A model generated the notes under the pieces. The model was not told the DNA's origin. It searched no databases and saw only the letters and a program-made list of their open reading frames with translations. A stretch of 64,000 bases of DNA from an uncultured Pseudomonadales bacterium (lineage in GTDB: Bacteria; Pseudomonadota; Gammaproteobacteria; Pseudomonadales; Cellvibrionaceae). Below, in pieces: positions 18,412-29,170 of the stretch. A program made the translations under genes and the position numbers. Where the stretch lies: NCBI GenBank assembly GCA_947487765.1, contig CANKXO010000003.1, positions 62,001-126,000 on the forward strand, read 5' to 3'. Numbering within the stretch: position 1 is the stretch's first letter; every line of letters starts with the position of its first letter.

Positions 18412-19770
18412 ATGACAGATTCAACATCCCAGAAAAAGCTTTTTATCAAAACCCACGGCTGCCAGATGAACGAATATGATTCATCCCGCATGCGCGATCT
18501 ATTGGGAGAGTCTCATGACATGGTAACAACTGACGATCCGGAAGAAGCGGATGTTTTATTAATAAATACCTGTTCAATTAGAGAAAAGGCTCAAGAGAAG
18601 CTTTTTCATCAGCTAGGGCGCTGGAAAGACCTTAAAAAGAAAAACCCTGACGTAGTCATAGGGGTTGGTGGCTGTGTCGCCAGCCAAGAAGGCGAAGCGA
18701 TTGCTGAGCGCGCACCCTTTGTCGATCTGATTTTTGGCCCTCAAACCCTTCATCGTTTACCCGAAATGATGGAAACTCCTCGAGATAATGGTGCTGTCGT
18801 TGTTGACATCAGCTTTCCTGAAATAGAAAAATTTGATCGCCTCCCCGAGCCAGAAGCCGATGGCGCCTCTGCGTTCGTTTCTATAATGGAAGGCTGCTCT
18901 AAATATTGTACGTTCTGCGTTGTACCCTACACTCGAGGCGAAGAAGTCAGCCGCCCGGTCATGGATGTTTTAGCCGAGGTCGCCCACTTAGCAACTCAGG
19001 GGGTTCGAGAAATCAATTTACTAGGCCAAAATGTGAATGCTTATCGAGCAGAAACAAATGAAGGCCAAACAGTTGACCTGGCAGAACTTATTACTTATGT
19101 CGCAGCTATTGACGGTATAGATCGGATTCGATTTACGACTTCGCACCCTGTCGAGTTTTCAGACAATTTAATCGATGTTTATGCTGATGTACCTGAACTG
19201 GTGAGCCATATACACCTCCCTGTTCAGAGTGGATCAGACAGGATTTTAATGGCGATGAAACGCGGCCATACTGCACTGGAATACAAATCCAAGTTACGTC
19301 GCCTTAAAAACATTCGCCCTGATATCAGCTTTTCCTCAGATTTTATTATTGGCTTCCCGGGAGAAACCGACCAAGATTTCGAAAAGACAATGAATCTAAT
19401 CCAAGAAATGGATTTTGATATGTCGTTTAGCTTCATTTATAGCGCGCGCCCTGGGACTCCAGCAGCAGACTTACCGGATGAAACACCGGAGGCCGTTAAA
19501 AAGCAACGCCTAAAGATTTTACAAGACAGAATTACACAACAGTCACAAGCCATTAGCCGCCGTATGGTGGGCAATACCGAAAGAGTGTTAGTCAGCGGCT
19601 ACTCGAAGAAAGATCCAGGGCAATTGTCTGGACGTACAGAAAACAACCGCGTGGTTAACTTCCGTTGCGATAATGCGGGCTTGATTGGCAAATTTGCTGA
19701 TATTCTTATCAAAGAAGCTCTGCCTAACTCACTAAGAGGGGAGTTGACAGCGAGTGAAATCGACAACTGA
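18412..19770 (+). CDS. miaB: tRNA-2-methylthio-N6-isopentenyladenosine synthase MiaB
   Basis: 452-residue radical-SAM methylthiotransferase that adds the 2-methylthio group to i6A37 of tRNAs reading UNN codons. The auxiliary cluster cysteines are Cys17 (THGCQMN), Cys54 (INTCSIR) and Cys88 (GVGGCVAS). The radical-SAM CxxxCxxC is [16 protein letters not shown] with Cys162, 166 and 169. A C-terminal TRAM domain spans about 380-445 (ERVLVSG...LSGRTENNR). Order with the next four genes is the classical gammaproteobacterial one. ATG at 18412. Confidence 0.97.
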   Translation: MTDSTSQKKLFIKTHGCQMNEYDSSRMRDLLGESHDMVTTDDPEEADVLLINTCSIREKAQEKLFHQLGRWKDLKKKNPDVVIGVGGCVASQEGEAIAERAPFVDLIFGPQTLHRLPEMMETPRDNGAVVVDISFPEIEKFDRLPEPEADGASAFVSIMEGCSKYCTFCVVPYTRGEEVSRPVMDVLAEVAHLATQGVREINLLGQNVNAYRAETNEGQTVDLAELITYVAAIDGIDRIRFTTSHPVEFSDNLIDVYADVPELVSHIHLPVQSGSDRILMAMKRGHTALEYKSKLRRLKNIRPDISFSSDFIIGFPGETDQDFEKTMNLIQEMDFDMSFSFIYSARPGTPAADLPDETPEAVKKQRLKILQDRITQQSQAISRRMVGNTERVLVSGYSKKDPGQLSGRTENNRVVNFRCDNAGLIGKFADILIKEALPNSLRGELTASEIDN

Positions 19771-19877
19771 TTTATTACACGATCGCTTCACCCTATATCC
19801 CACTTTCACCTCTTAACACGGGTCATCTTATCCGTTAATATAGAGTAAATTTTAAACACTAAGGTTGCCTGACACTT

Positions 19878-20891
19878 TTGACTACCCCAAACGCTTCTAG
19901 CTCACTTTCCACTCAAAATAGCGAATACAGCCTGCATTTAGAGGCTTCTACTCAAGAACTAGCGAATCTCTGCGGGCAGTTTAATGCCCATATTCAGCAA
20001 ATTGAACAACGACTCAACGTCAATATCCTGAACCGTGGAGAACAATTTTCTATTCGTGGCACTCAAGATGAGGCTATAGACGCTGCCAAGCAAGTACTTG
20101 AAAGCCTGTTCAAAGAGATTCAGCAAGGTAACGATGCCACACCCGATAAAGTGCATTTGCTAATTCAACAATATCACCCTGAAAACCGTCAGGAAAATGA
20201 AGCTGAAGATGATCGCAGCCTTGAAGCACTTACCGTTATTCGGACAAAGAAAGGAACGGTTAAGCCAAGAGGAACAAACCAGAAGCGTTATGTGCGTTCA
20301 GTACTGACGCATGACATTAACTTTGGCGTTGGCCCTGCAGGCACAGGAAAAACCTACCTTGCTGTTGCCTGCGCGGTACAAGCACTAATCAGCGATGAAA
20401 TCGAACGGATTTTACTGGTTCGCCCAGCGGTTGAAGCCGGTGAAAAACTAGGGTTTCTACCTGGTGACCTATCACAAAAAGTAGACCCTTATTTACGCCC
20501 CCTCTATGACGCACTTTATGAAATGTTAGGGTTCGAGACCGTAGATAAACTGATTGAACGCAATATCATTGAAGTTGCGCCCTTAGCCTATATGCGTGGC
20601 CGAACACTCAACAACTCCTTTGTCATTCTGGATGAGAGTCAAAATACAACTCGCGAACAAATGAAAATGTTTCTTACCCGCATTGGTTTTGGCACAACTG
20701 CCGTTATTAATGGTGACCCAACCCAAATCGACTTGCCGAGAGGGCAACCTTCTGGCCTCAAGCATGCTGTCGACGTACTCAATGGCGTTGAAGGTATCAG
20801 CTTTACGATGTTTACATCGAAAGATATAGTCCGCCACCCTCTGGTTCAGAGGATAGTGGATGCCTACGAAAAGTCTGACAGTCGCTCATGA
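19878..20891 (+). CDS. ybeZ: PhoH-family ATPase YbeZ
   Basis: 337 residues. A KH-like N-terminal region (about 15-80) is followed by the PhoH P-loop domain, with Walker A GPAGTGKT at 152-159, LVRPAVEAGEKLGFLPGDL and Walker B FVILDESQNTT. YbeZ partners with YbeY in 16S rRNA maturation and late ribosome quality control. Start is a TTG at 19878; no ATG lies near and the family alignment supports this region. Its stop overlaps the ybeY start by four bases (ATGA), so translation is coupled. Confidence 0.95.
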   Translation: MTTPNASSSLSTQNSEYSLHLEASTQELANLCGQFNAHIQQIEQRLNVNILNRGEQFSIRGTQDEAIDAAKQVLESLFKEIQQGNDATPDKVHLLIQQYHPENRQENEAEDDRSLEALTVIRTKKGTVKPRGTNQKRYVRSVLTHDINFGVGPAGTGKTYLAVACAVQALISDEIERILLVRPAVEAGEKLGFLPGDLSQKVDPYLRPLYDALYEMLGFETVDKLIERNIIEVAPLAYMRGRTLNNSFVILDESQNTTREQMKMFLTRIGFGTTAVINGDPTQIDLPRGQPSGLKHAVDVLNGVEGISFTMFTSKDIVRHPLVQRIVDAYEKSDSRS

Positions 20892-21367
20892 AGCCTATGA
20901 TTTCAGTTGACTTACAAATCGCTAGCACAATGGAAGACCTCCCGTCCGAAGACCTGCTGACAGAATGGGTCCGAATTGCAGTAGAGGGAAGTAATACTAA
21001 GTCAGCCCCAAAAGAGACTGAAGTCAGCATTCGAATTGTCGATAAGGAAGAAAGCCAGACACTCAATACTCAATATCGTGGACAAGATAAGCCAACCAAT
21101 GTGCTGTCTTTCCCTGCTAAATTCCCAGAGGGTGTCGATATTCCATTCTTAGGTGACTTGGTCATTTGCGCCCCCATTGTCTCAGAAGAGGCCGATACAC
21201 AAAAAAAAGAAGCCCTGGCACATTGGACACATATGGTGATTCATGGCACCTTACATTTACTGGGCTATGATCATATCGAAGAGCAGGAAGCAGAGGTCAT
21301 GGAAGCATTGGAAACCAGACTGCTAGAGTCTCAAGGGTACTCATGCCCTTATATTTTAGCGGATTAG
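20888..21367 (+). CDS. ybeY: Endoribonuclease YbeY
   Basis: 159 residues. The metal site is H-x3-H-x5-H with His119, His123 and His129 in HGTLHLLGYDH; the conserved core RGQDKPTNVLSFP and FLGDLVI precede it. YbeY processes the 16S rRNA 3' end and takes part in ribosome quality control. Starts within the end of ybeZ (ATGA overlap). Confidence 0.97.
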   Translation: MKPMISVDLQIASTMEDLPSEDLLTEWVRIAVEGSNTKSAPKETEVSIRIVDKEESQTLNTQYRGQDKPTNVLSFPAKFPEGVDIPFLGDLVICAPIVSEEADTQKKEALAHWTHMVIHGTLHLLGYDHIEEQEAEVMEALETRLLESQGYSCPYILAD

Positions 21368-21481
21368 TCAGAATAAGTGCTTTATGGTCAATACAACATC
21401 AAAAATACTCAAACAACAAAGGTGGACGGCGTCGGCAGTCGCTGATAACATTTGCTTCCCAGTGACTAACAACGATTATTA

Positions 21482-22324
21482 ATGAGCGACGAACCCCCAA
21501 GTAGCAACCAGGATAAATCCTGGCTTGATCGTCTGGTCTCCTCTTTTTCCAGCGAACCTAAATCTCAAGAAGAACTCCTCGACATCATTCGTGAAGCTGC
21601 CGACAAGCAACTTTTAGATCAAGAGGCTCTTGGCATCATACAAGGCGCTTTAGGCGTGTCTGACTTGCATGCTCGAGAAATCATGATACCTCGGGCACAA
21701 ATGGTGACTGTTAATTATGACGAAAGCCCTGAGGAATTCTTACCTAAGGTCATTGAATCAGGGCATTCCCGCTTTCCAATCATTGGTGAGAATGGTGATG
21801 ACGTTAAAGGCATACTGCTCGCAAAGGATTTATTGCCTTTAATCTTAAAAGGGCACGACAACTTTACGCTGGAATCAGTTATCCGAACCGCCACGATTAT
21901 TCCCGAAAGTAAGCGACTTAATATTCTATTACGTGAATTTCGTGAAAACCGCTATCACATGGCACTCGTGATCGATGAATATGGCGGCATATCCGGGTTG
22001 ATCACAATTGAAGATATCTTGGAAGAAATCGTTGGTGAGATCAGCGATGAAACAGATGAAGACAGTGACGATGTCTTTATTCGCAAAGTCGATGACAACG
22101 ATTATATTATAAAAGCACTGACACCCATCGAAGACTTCAACAGCTATTTCAAAACAAAATTTAGCGATGAAGAATTCGATACCGTTGGCGGGTTAGTGAT
22201 GCAGAATTTCGGCCATTTGCCGCAAAGGAATGAAATGACCAGCCTTGATAATTTTGAATTTCGCGTGCTCTACTCTGACAATAGACAAATTCATTTGCTA
22301 CGGCTCACCTTGCCTGAAGCGTAA
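21482..22324 (+). CDS. corC: CorC/YbeX magnesium-cobalt efflux-associated CBS protein
   Basis: 280 residues with two CBS domains (about 60-120 and 130-190; DLHAREIMIPRAQMVTVN is the family marker) and a CorC/HlyC C-terminal transporter-associated domain (about 200-278). It has no membrane helix. The family is linked to Mg2+/Co2+ efflux and to ribosome metabolism through this conserved neighbourhood. It starts 114 bases after ybeY and 29 bases before lnt, in the same direction. Confidence 0.95.
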   Translation: MSDEPPSSNQDKSWLDRLVSSFSSEPKSQEELLDIIREAADKQLLDQEALGIIQGALGVSDLHAREIMIPRAQMVTVNYDESPEEFLPKVIESGHSRFPIIGENGDDVKGILLAKDLLPLILKGHDNFTLESVIRTATIIPESKRLNILLREFRENRYHMALVIDEYGGISGLITIEDILEEIVGEISDETDEDSDDVFIRKVDDNDYIIKALTPIEDFNSYFKTKFSDEEFDTVGGLVMQNFGHLPQRNEMTSLDNFEFRVLYSDNRQIHLLRLTLPEA

Positions 22325-22353
22325 AAAATATTCGCACAACTACGTTTGCCATT

Positions 22354-23865
22354 ATGCACCCAACACTTTTATTGCTACTTAGTGCGATTGCCGGTGCACT
22401 GACTACATTAGCCATCCCACCTTATACCTATTGGTGGATAGCCCCCATAACGCTTGCAATATTAGCCTACAACCTACATCAACAAAAATTCAAAAAAACA
22501 TTATTTTTACATGCGTTTTTATTTGGATTAGGCTTTTTTGGTACTGGCACTTCCTGGGTTTTTGTCAGTATTTATCAGTTTGGCTCGACATCACTACCGT
22601 TAGCCATCGCCATGACATCACTCTTTGTTATCACCGTCGCCGCTTTTTTTGCACTACCGTTTTGTGGCTTAAGCTACTTTAAGAATAGTGTTTGGCGACT
22701 ATTACTTGGCTTCCCCCTTTTTTGGGTTCTTAGCGAGTGGGCACGTAGCTGGATTCTTACTGGCTTCCCCTGGCTGTACCTTGGCTATGGATATATTGAC
22801 ACACCATTAGCCAGCTGGGCTCCAGTGGGAGGCGTTCTATTTGTTAGTCTTATCAGCGCTTTTATCAGCAGCGTTTTTTGTATTTTATTTTTAAAGTCTG
22901 CCAATCAAAAACTAAAATTACTCTCAGTTATTACTGTCGTCATTTTCTGGGCCGAAGGCTCTGCATTAAAGTCACATGAATGGACCGAACCTGCAGGAGA
23001 ACCTATTAACGTTGGAATAGTGCAACCTAACATCCCACAAGAATTAAAATGGTCTCCTGAGTTTCGAGACCCCACACTGGAAATATTAACGTTACTTTCC
23101 GAAGACTTATGGGAAAATGACCTTATCGTATGGCCTGAAGCAGCAATACCCGATGTCTATTTTCGTGCTGAAGAACTTCTTAACCAACTAGATAAACAAG
23201 CTTTAAATAGTAATACCAGCCTTATAACCGGCATTCTATATGACGATAGAGAGCAGCAAAAATATTTTAATAGCCTGTTAGGCCTAGGAAATTCGGAAGG
23301 CTTGTATTTCAAACAGAGACTGGTTCCATTTGGAGAGTATGTCCCTTTGGAATCGTGGCTAAGAGGGCTTATTACCTTTTTCAATTTACCCACCTCATTT
23401 ATCGCAGCAGGTGAAAAAAATCAGGCATCAATTAGCATCGGTGACTATACCATTGCCAGCTCAATCTGTTATGAAATAGTGTACCCTGCATTAGTCGCCC
23501 AGCAAGCTAAAGATTCCAGTGCCATCATAACCGTCAGCAATGATGCATGGTTTGGAAAATCCATCGGCCCTTTACAACATTTTCATATGGCAAGAATGCG
23601 AGCGATTGAAACAGGACGTTATGTAGTTCGAGGAACAAATAATGGAGTGAGTGCCATCATCGGGCCAGATGGGTCAATTAAACAGCAAAGTGAACAATTT
23701 ATTCGCACCAGCATTGATGGGCAAATAACCCCAATGCAAGGAAATACTCCTTATCTGATTTGGCGCAATTATTTTATTCTAGCAGTCCTTGGTCTACTAT
23801 TTATTGGCTTAATTGTATTGGATCATCGCTATGGAAACAAAGATGAGTTGATAGAAATACTATAG
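22354..23865 (+). CDS. lnt: Apolipoprotein N-acyltransferase Lnt
   Basis: 503 residues. Six N-terminal membrane helices (to about residue 205) and one at the C-terminus (about 468-488) flank a periplasmic nitrilase domain. The catalytic triad sits in WPEAAIPD (Glu), KQRLVPFGEY (Lys) and SSICYEIVYP (Cys). It adds the third acyl chain to lipoproteins at the inner membrane, required by the lipoproteins in this window such as LptE. ATG at 22354, last gene of the miaB-lnt block. Confidence 0.96.
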   Translation: MHPTLLLLLSAIAGALTTLAIPPYTYWWIAPITLAILAYNLHQQKFKKTLFLHAFLFGLGFFGTGTSWVFVSIYQFGSTSLPLAIAMTSLFVITVAAFFALPFCGLSYFKNSVWRLLLGFPLFWVLSEWARSWILTGFPWLYLGYGYIDTPLASWAPVGGVLFVSLISAFISSVFCILFLKSANQKLKLLSVITVVIFWAEGSALKSHEWTEPAGEPINVGIVQPNIPQELKWSPEFRDPTLEILTLLSEDLWENDLIVWPEAAIPDVYFRAEELLNQLDKQALNSNTSLITGILYDDREQQKYFNSLLGLGNSEGLYFKQRLVPFGEYVPLESWLRGLITFFNLPTSFIAAGEKNQASISIGDYTIASSICYEIVYPALVAQQAKDSSAIITVSNDAWFGKSIGPLQHFHMARMRAIETGRYVVRGTNNGVSAIIGPDGSIKQQSEQFIRTSIDGQITPMQGNTPYLIWRNYFILAVLGLLFIGLIVLDHRYGNKDELIEIL

Positions 23866-23873
23866 GTTTATCG

Positions 23874-24263
23874 TTAACCAGCCTTTGATGCTTGACCGCA
23901 TCCGGCAATCATTTTCTGATAGTACTGCTTTTGTTGATCTGATAATGGATAACATTGTGACTCCAGAGGTGTATTTCCTACCCAATGAAATTTCCAACCA
24001 TACCAACACTCTGTATCAGTTTCCTTATCACGTAATTCAACAACTGAAAATTTTTTGACTTTCCGGCTGAAACGCTCCCTCAACTGGTAAACAATATGCT
24101 CTGCATTTTTCTTAAAAATAGATGAATGCATATTCGCTGGCAGCGCAACTAATGTACAAACATGCTCTTTAGTAATAGAGAATGGATGCACCAGCAGGTT
24201 AGTCCCCTGCCCGAGGCGGTTGCGTACGATTGTGGATTCAAATGGGTATACGTTATTCATCAC
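23874..24263 (-). CDS. Uncharacterised protein
   Basis: 129 residues, no signal peptide or membrane helix, not recognised. It reads as a compact globular protein with aromatic-rich ECWYGWKFHWVGNTPLESQC and the basic segment VYQLRERFSRKVKKFSVVELRD, ending QMI-like AGCGQASKAG. The second methionine at 24260 could equally be the start. It is convergent with lnt, only 8 bases away, and stands between lnt and leuS on the opposite strand. No function is proposed. Confidence 0.6.
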   Translation of the reverse strand: MMNNVYPFESTIVRNRLGQGTNLLVHPFSITKEHVCTLVALPANMHSSIFKKNAEHIVYQLRERFSRKVKKFSVVELRDKETDTECWYGWKFHWVGNTPLESQCYPLSDQQKQYYQKMIAGCGQASKAG

Positions 24264-24490
24264 TTTTACTTCTGTAGCTCCATAATGATTATGACATCGT
24301 CATCCAGGCGAAATATCAAATAAAATAAGTATGCTCTTTTTTTTATTATAAGACTAACATCAAGTTCACAAAGTATAGACTAAAATCACAATGACATAAT
24401 CAAAATAACAAAAAATTATTATAAAACCATTACTTAAATCGATTGGGTTTTATATTTTTAAACGTGCAACATTGGCACAAAAACAATCAT
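24264..24490. other. AT-rich intergenic region
   Basis: About 230 AT-rich bases between two minus-strand hypothetical genes, with no open frame or hairpin that I can support. It probably holds the promoter of the gene at 23874-24263. Confidence 0.4.
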
Positions 24491-25468
24491 TTAGCCTTCA
24501 ACTAGCCATTGCTCCATATCTTGTTTTTGCCAGACACTTAACAAAGCCAGTGAATTATCACAAACATCCCAATAATTATCGATTAAATCCGTCACCAAAT
24601 GAAAAATATTTTCATCTTTAACCGTAACTTTAGGCGACCCGATAATATCTCTATTTATCTTATCGATTAAAAAGTCCAGCTTATATCCATACGTTCTAAT
24701 CGTTAGCAACGCTGGCACGTCAACTGTTATCCTTTGCTGCAAATAATCTGCCGACTCAACAATGACCTGTCTCTTTTGTCTAACACACTTCAACAAGTAA
24801 TTTAATTTATTTTTTTGCTCTATATCACAATTACCTATTGCTGCAGCGTGTACAGAAAGCGCTCGCACCTTGCCCATCAATTCAATAAAGTGAGGCAATT
24901 GTCTACTTGAGAAAAGCAATAATAGTTGATAATTATTTTTTTTATCAGACAAGATAGTATCAGGTGTTTTCCCTACAATAGTAAATATTACCTCCATAAA
25001 TGGCTGCTTGATTTCTTCAGCCAGCTTATTGATTAACAATAATAATTGCTCAACAAAATGAGAGTGAAGTTCGTAATTTTCTAATACAGAGTCATCTTGC
25101 CAGTTATTCTTAATCGTATTCCAAGCATAATGTAATCGTTCTATATCATTTTCACTCAAACATACCTTATGGCGATGAGTAAACGTGGCGACCAAACTTA
25201 TTCTTCGAGCCAACTGTTCTTGCAATAAATCAAATTCTTGAAGAAAGCTTTGATTGCCAGCGAGAAGCCCCATACTATAACCACGATGACGCTGAACACC
25301 TCGACATAGGTAATTCAACTGCTCTAGCAGAGCAAATAGCGTAACCCTCTCTTCAAAAGCTGTCGATATAGCAAGCGTTGATTCTGACGGGTCGTCTTTA
25401 TAAGTACCCGGATTAGCAAAAGGGATGACAATGGATGAATGACAAGAAGAGATAACATTTTTCGACAT
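24491..25468 (-). CDS. Helical protein, possible NIT-like sensory fold
   Basis: 325 residues, largely alpha-helical, no membrane segment. The segment LCRGVQRHRGYSMGLLAGN near residue 55, followed by a long helix with LLQEQLARRISLV, then W..I..NW and a helix with LLLLINKLAEEIKQP, recalls the four-helix nitrate/nitrite-sensing (NIT) domain with its RERG-like start, here QRHRG. A second helical half (about 170-320) may be a repeat of the same fold. The resemblance is by eye and weak. NIT domains normally sit in membrane receptors, so a free soluble protein would be unusual. Confidence 0.5.
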   Translation of the reverse strand: MSKNVISSCHSSIVIPFANPGTYKDDPSESTLAISTAFEERVTLFALLEQLNYLCRGVQRHRGYSMGLLAGNQSFLQEFDLLQEQLARRISLVATFTHRHKVCLSENDIERLHYAWNTIKNNWQDDSVLENYELHSHFVEQLLLLINKLAEEIKQPFMEVIFTIVGKTPDTILSDKKNNYQLLLLFSSRQLPHFIELMGKVRALSVHAAAIGNCDIEQKNKLNYLLKCVRQKRQVIVESADYLQQRITVDVPALLTIRTYGYKLDFLIDKINRDIIGSPKVTVKDENIFHLVTDLIDNYWDVCDNSLALLSVWQKQDMEQWLVEG

Positions 25469-25625
25469 AGTGTGTGCAGTATAAAACCGTTAATAAATAC
25501 AATGGATCTACTTAACCGCTATACAATATATATACCAAAAATGACACCAGCGATACAGCACGCTCATCGGTAGAGACAGTTAGATACAACGCCAATAATT
25601 GCACCAAAACAAAGCAAGCAAAAGC

Positions 25626-26393
25626 CTATTTTTGTGCAAGCGAAGAGCGAACCCGGTAAAAAACCAACCCTAAATATTCATGAATCGCCACACGGCTCTT
25701 ATTAAGTGCGGATGCTGTAGGCAGCCAATCGTTCAACCAGTTATTATGGCCTCCAAGAAAACCCGTAGCCATAGGTATGACCTGAACCTTTGCCTGTTCG
25801 AATGCATAGGCTGCGCGACGCATATGATAAGCATGGGTCACTAGAATCACTTTTTCGACGCCTTTTTCATTCAGCAGCGTCGCAGTCTTTTTTGCATTTT
25901 GCCAGGTATCTCGGCTATGAGCTTCCTGCCAAACATTAGCAACCCCAAACTCTTCTTCTAATAGCTTCGCTGCCATGGCCGCTTCTGATAATTCTTCATA
26001 AGGATAGACAGTCCCTCCCGAAACGATTACCGGCAATTGATACTTCTTTGCAAGATGAGCACCATAGCGCAATCGCCAAAGAGAGTGATAACTCACCTGA
26101 TCGTCTCCGCCATACTCTGGCGCATTACGCTCACGCCCCCCACCTAGAACAACAATTGCCCCAGCTTCCGAGAGCCCTTCTTGGTTCAGCAGCTTTACAT
26201 AAGGCGCTTCCAACCAAAGGAATAGTTTAGAGCTCACAATAGGTACTGAAAGGACCGCTAGACTTCCCCAAGCCAATAGCATCAGGAAGCGGGAGGTAAT
26301 TTTCCAACGTCGCCACAGCAGAAGGCTTATAACCACCATAAGCAACTGCAATGCAGGCGGTAAAAGTAATGTTTTTAACAAAGTAATGATCAA
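25626..26393 (-). CDS. YdcF/SanA/ElyC-family (DUF218) membrane protein
   Basis: 255 residues. Two N-terminal membrane helices (about 8-26 and 36-52) precede a DUF218 domain beginning GAIVVLGGGRERNAPEYG, followed by RLRYGAHLAKKYQLPVIVSGG, SRDTWQNAK and VILVTHAYHMRRAAYAFEQ. This is the ElyC/YdcF architecture, linked in E. coli to envelope and peptidoglycan integrity. It is divergent from leuS; this pairing recurs in other gammaproteobacteria as I recall. Exact paralogue is not certain, so no symbol is given. Confidence 0.88.
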   Translation of the reverse strand: MIITLLKTLLLPPALQLLMVVISLLLWRRWKITSRFLMLLAWGSLAVLSVPIVSSKLFLWLEAPYVKLLNQEGLSEAGAIVVLGGGRERNAPEYGGDDQVSYHSLWRLRYGAHLAKKYQLPVIVSGGTVYPYEELSEAAMAAKLLEEEFGVANVWQEAHSRDTWQNAKKTATLLNEKGVEKVILVTHAYHMRRAAYAFEQAKVQVIPMATGFLGGHNNWLNDWLPTASALNKSRVAIHEYLGLVFYRVRSSLAQK

Positions 26394-26494
26394 ACTGCGC
26401 CCCAGCTATCGCTTACCAAGAAGGGTTCCGCGTATAATGGCCCGTTATTATTTTTGTTTTCATATTATATTCTTGCAAGGCCTCTTAGATCCTA

Positions 26495-29122
26495 ATGAAA
26501 AACATCCCGACAAAGACTCCAATGGACGAACAATACCACCCCTCAAACGTTGAAGCTACAGCACAGCAGTACTGGCAAGAAAATCGCTGCTTTGAAGTAA
26601 CAGAAGATACCAGTAAAGAGAAGTTTTACTGCCTAGCCATGTTTCCATACCCAAGCGGAAAGTTACATATGGGGCATGTACGCAATTATACCATCAGCGA
26701 TGTCATTGCTCGCTACCAACGCATGCAGGGGAAAAATGTATTACACCCAATGGGGTGGGATGCCTTTGGCCTACCCGCAGAAAATGCAGCAATACAAAAT
26801 AAAACGGCACCGGCCAACTGGACTTATAGCAACATTGAGTACATGAAACAGCAACTCAATGCTTTAGGGTTTGGTTTTGACTGGAAACGTGAATTAGCAA
26901 CCTGCCAACCGGATTATTACAAATGGGAACAATGGTTTTTCACTCGCTTATTTGAAAAAGGGCTGGTTTATAAAAAAATGGCAACGGTCAATTGGGACCC
27001 GATTGATCAAACCGTACTCGCCAACGAACAAGTTATTGATGGTAAAGGCTGGCGCTCTGGTGCCGTTGTAGAAAGACGAGAAATCCCTCAATGGTTCATT
27101 AAGATTACTGATTATGCCGAAGAACTGCTAGCTGACCTCGACAAACTTCCTCAATGGCCTGAGCAAGTAAAAACCATGCAAAAAAACTGGATTGGCAAAT
27201 CCCGTGGTGTCGAAATGACCTTTGACCTGACTAAACCGATTGCAGGCATTGAAAGCTTTAATATTTATACAACCCGCCCAGACACAGTCATGGGCATTAC
27301 TTACATGAGCTTGGCCGCTGAGCACCCTATATGCCTTGCATTGGCTGAAAACAACCCAGCACTAGCCAACTTTATTACCCAATGTAAAAAACAATCAGTC
27401 TCTGAAGCTGACATGTCTAACATGAAAAAACTAGGCATGGATACAGGTATAACCGCTATTCATCCATTGACCGGAAAGACTGTTCCTGTATGGGTCGCTA
27501 ATTATGTATTAATGGATTATGGCTCTGGCGCTGTTATGGCCGTACCAGCTCATGACGAAAGAGATTACGCCTTTGCCAAGCAATACCAGTTACCGATTCA
27601 ACAGGTTGTGACAGCGAAAGAACGTGATACTGTTGTTAATATCGATGAATCTGCATTTACCGAAAAAGGCATTCTGGTTAACTCCGGTGAATTCGACGGT
27701 CTTAGCTTTGATAAAGCTTTCGATGCCATTGCAAATAAACTTGCCTCACTAGAGAAAGGCAGCGTGAGCACTAACTTCCGCCTACGGGACTGGGGAGTAT
27801 CAAGGCAGAGATACTGGGGCACACCAATTCCCATGTTTAACCTGCCTGATGGCGGTGAAATACCTGTACCGTTGGATAGGCTACCAGTATTGCTTCCCGA
27901 AGATGTAGAGATGGATGGTGTTCATTCACCCATTAAAGCGGACCCAGAGTGGTGCAAAGCCGAATTAAATGATCAAGCTGTTGAGCATGAGACCGATACT
28001 TTCGATACATTTATGGAGTCCTCTTGGTATTACGCGCGCTATACAAGCCCTCATGCCAATGATTCCATGCTGGATAAAGATGCCGCTAACTATTGGCTTC
28101 CTGTCGATCAATACGTAGGAGGCATAGAACATGCTATTTTGCACTTATTGTACGCACGCTTTTTTCATAAATTAATGCGCGATGAAGGTTTAGTAGAATG
28201 CGACGAGCCTTTTGAGCAATTACTCTGCCAAGGAATGGTTCTAGCCGAAACCTATTTCCAGAAAAGTGACGACGGCAGCACCCAATGGTTTAATCCAGCA
28301 GATGTCACCCTTGAAAAAGATGAAAAAGGCAAACCCGTTTCTGCCAAATTAACAATCAGCGGCGAAGCAGTCGAGATCGGCGGCACCACCAAGATGTCTA
28401 AGTCAAAAAATAATGGTGTCGATCCTCAAACCGCCGTTGAGTTATACGGTGCCGATACAGTACGACTATTTACCATGTTTGCTGCACCTCCTACACAAAC
28501 ACTGGAATGGAGTGATGCTGGTGTCGAGGGCGGAAGCCGATTCTTACGCCGTTTATGGAAGTCAGTTCATACTCACCTATCATCAGGCGAGCCGGGCCAA
28601 ATAAATATTGATGTGTTATCACAACCGCAAAAAGATTTGCGCCGCAAAACGCATGAAACCATTGAAAAAGTCAGTGGTGATTATGGCAATCGACAACAAT
28701 TTAATACTGCGATTGCTGCTGTAATGGAATTAATGAATGATGTTAACCGCTATGCAGATCGTAGTTCACCAGAAACATTAGCCGTTGAGCGAGAGGCTAT
28801 TGAAGCAGCCATCTTATTGTTAGCACCAGTTGTTCCTCATATTTGCCATAGTTTATGGATTGCATTAGGGCACAACAGTAATGTTATCGACCAGCCATGG
28901 CCCACCGTTGATCAATCAGCTCTTGTTAAATCTAATATCACTCTGGTGATACAAGTGAACGGCAAAGTTAGGGCCAAACTGGACGCGCCCAATAATGCGC
29001 CTAAAAATGATTTAGAAAATATGGCACTGAAAAATGAGCAGGTACAAAAATTTACTGATGGCAAAGCCATTAAAAAAGTGATTGTTGTACCCAATAAGCT
29101 GGTCAATATTGTTGCTGTTTAA
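26495..29122 (+). CDS. leuS: Leucyl-tRNA synthetase
   Basis: Class I aminoacyl-tRNA synthetase of about 870 residues. HIGH appears as [15 protein letters not shown] and KMSKS as [13 protein letters not shown]. The editing (CP1) domain is present with [13 protein letters not shown] and the hydrolytic-site [15 protein letters not shown]. The C-terminal domain ends in a lysine-rich strand ([13 protein letters not shown]). The frame starts at the ATG 26495, but family members begin at MDEQYHPSN, making the ATG at 26522 equally likely. First gene of an apparent leuS-lptE-holA operon. Confidence 0.97.
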   Translation: MKNIPTKTPMDEQYHPSNVEATAQQYWQENRCFEVTEDTSKEKFYCLAMFPYPSGKLHMGHVRNYTISDVIARYQRMQGKNVLHPMGWDAFGLPAENAAIQNKTAPANWTYSNIEYMKQQLNALGFGFDWKRELATCQPDYYKWEQWFFTRLFEKGLVYKKMATVNWDPIDQTVLANEQVIDGKGWRSGAVVERREIPQWFIKITDYAEELLADLDKLPQWPEQVKTMQKNWIGKSRGVEMTFDLTKPIAGIESFNIYTTRPDTVMGITYMSLAAEHPICLALAENNPALANFITQCKKQSVSEADMSNMKKLGMDTGITAIHPLTGKTVPVWVANYVLMDYGSGAVMAVPAHDERDYAFAKQYQLPIQQVVTAKERDTVVNIDESAFTEKGILVNSGEFDGLSFDKAFDAIANKLASLEKGSVSTNFRLRDWGVSRQRYWGTPIPMFNLPDGGEIPVPLDRLPVLLPEDVEMDGVHSPIKADPEWCKAELNDQAVEHETDTFDTFMESSWYYARYTSPHANDSMLDKDAANYWLPVDQYVGGIEHAILHLLYARFFHKLMRDEGLVECDEPFEQLLCQGMVLAETYFQKSDDGSTQWFNPADVTLEKDEKGKPVSAKLTISGEAVEIGGTTKMSKSKNNGVDPQTAVELYGADTVRLFTMFAAPPTQTLEWSDAGVEGGSRFLRRLWKSVHTHLSSGEPGQINIDVLSQPQKDLRRKTHETIEKVSGDYGNRQQFNTAIAAVMELMNDVNRYADRSSPETLAVEREAIEAAILLLAPVVPHICHSLWIALGHNSNVIDQPWPTVDQSALVKSNITLVIQVNGKVRAKLDAPNNAPKNDLENMALKNEQVQKFTDGKAIKKVIVVPNKLVNIVAV

Positions 29123-29170
29123 GAGAAGTGTACACTTGATACTATTCAACACTATAGGCTTTATGCATTT

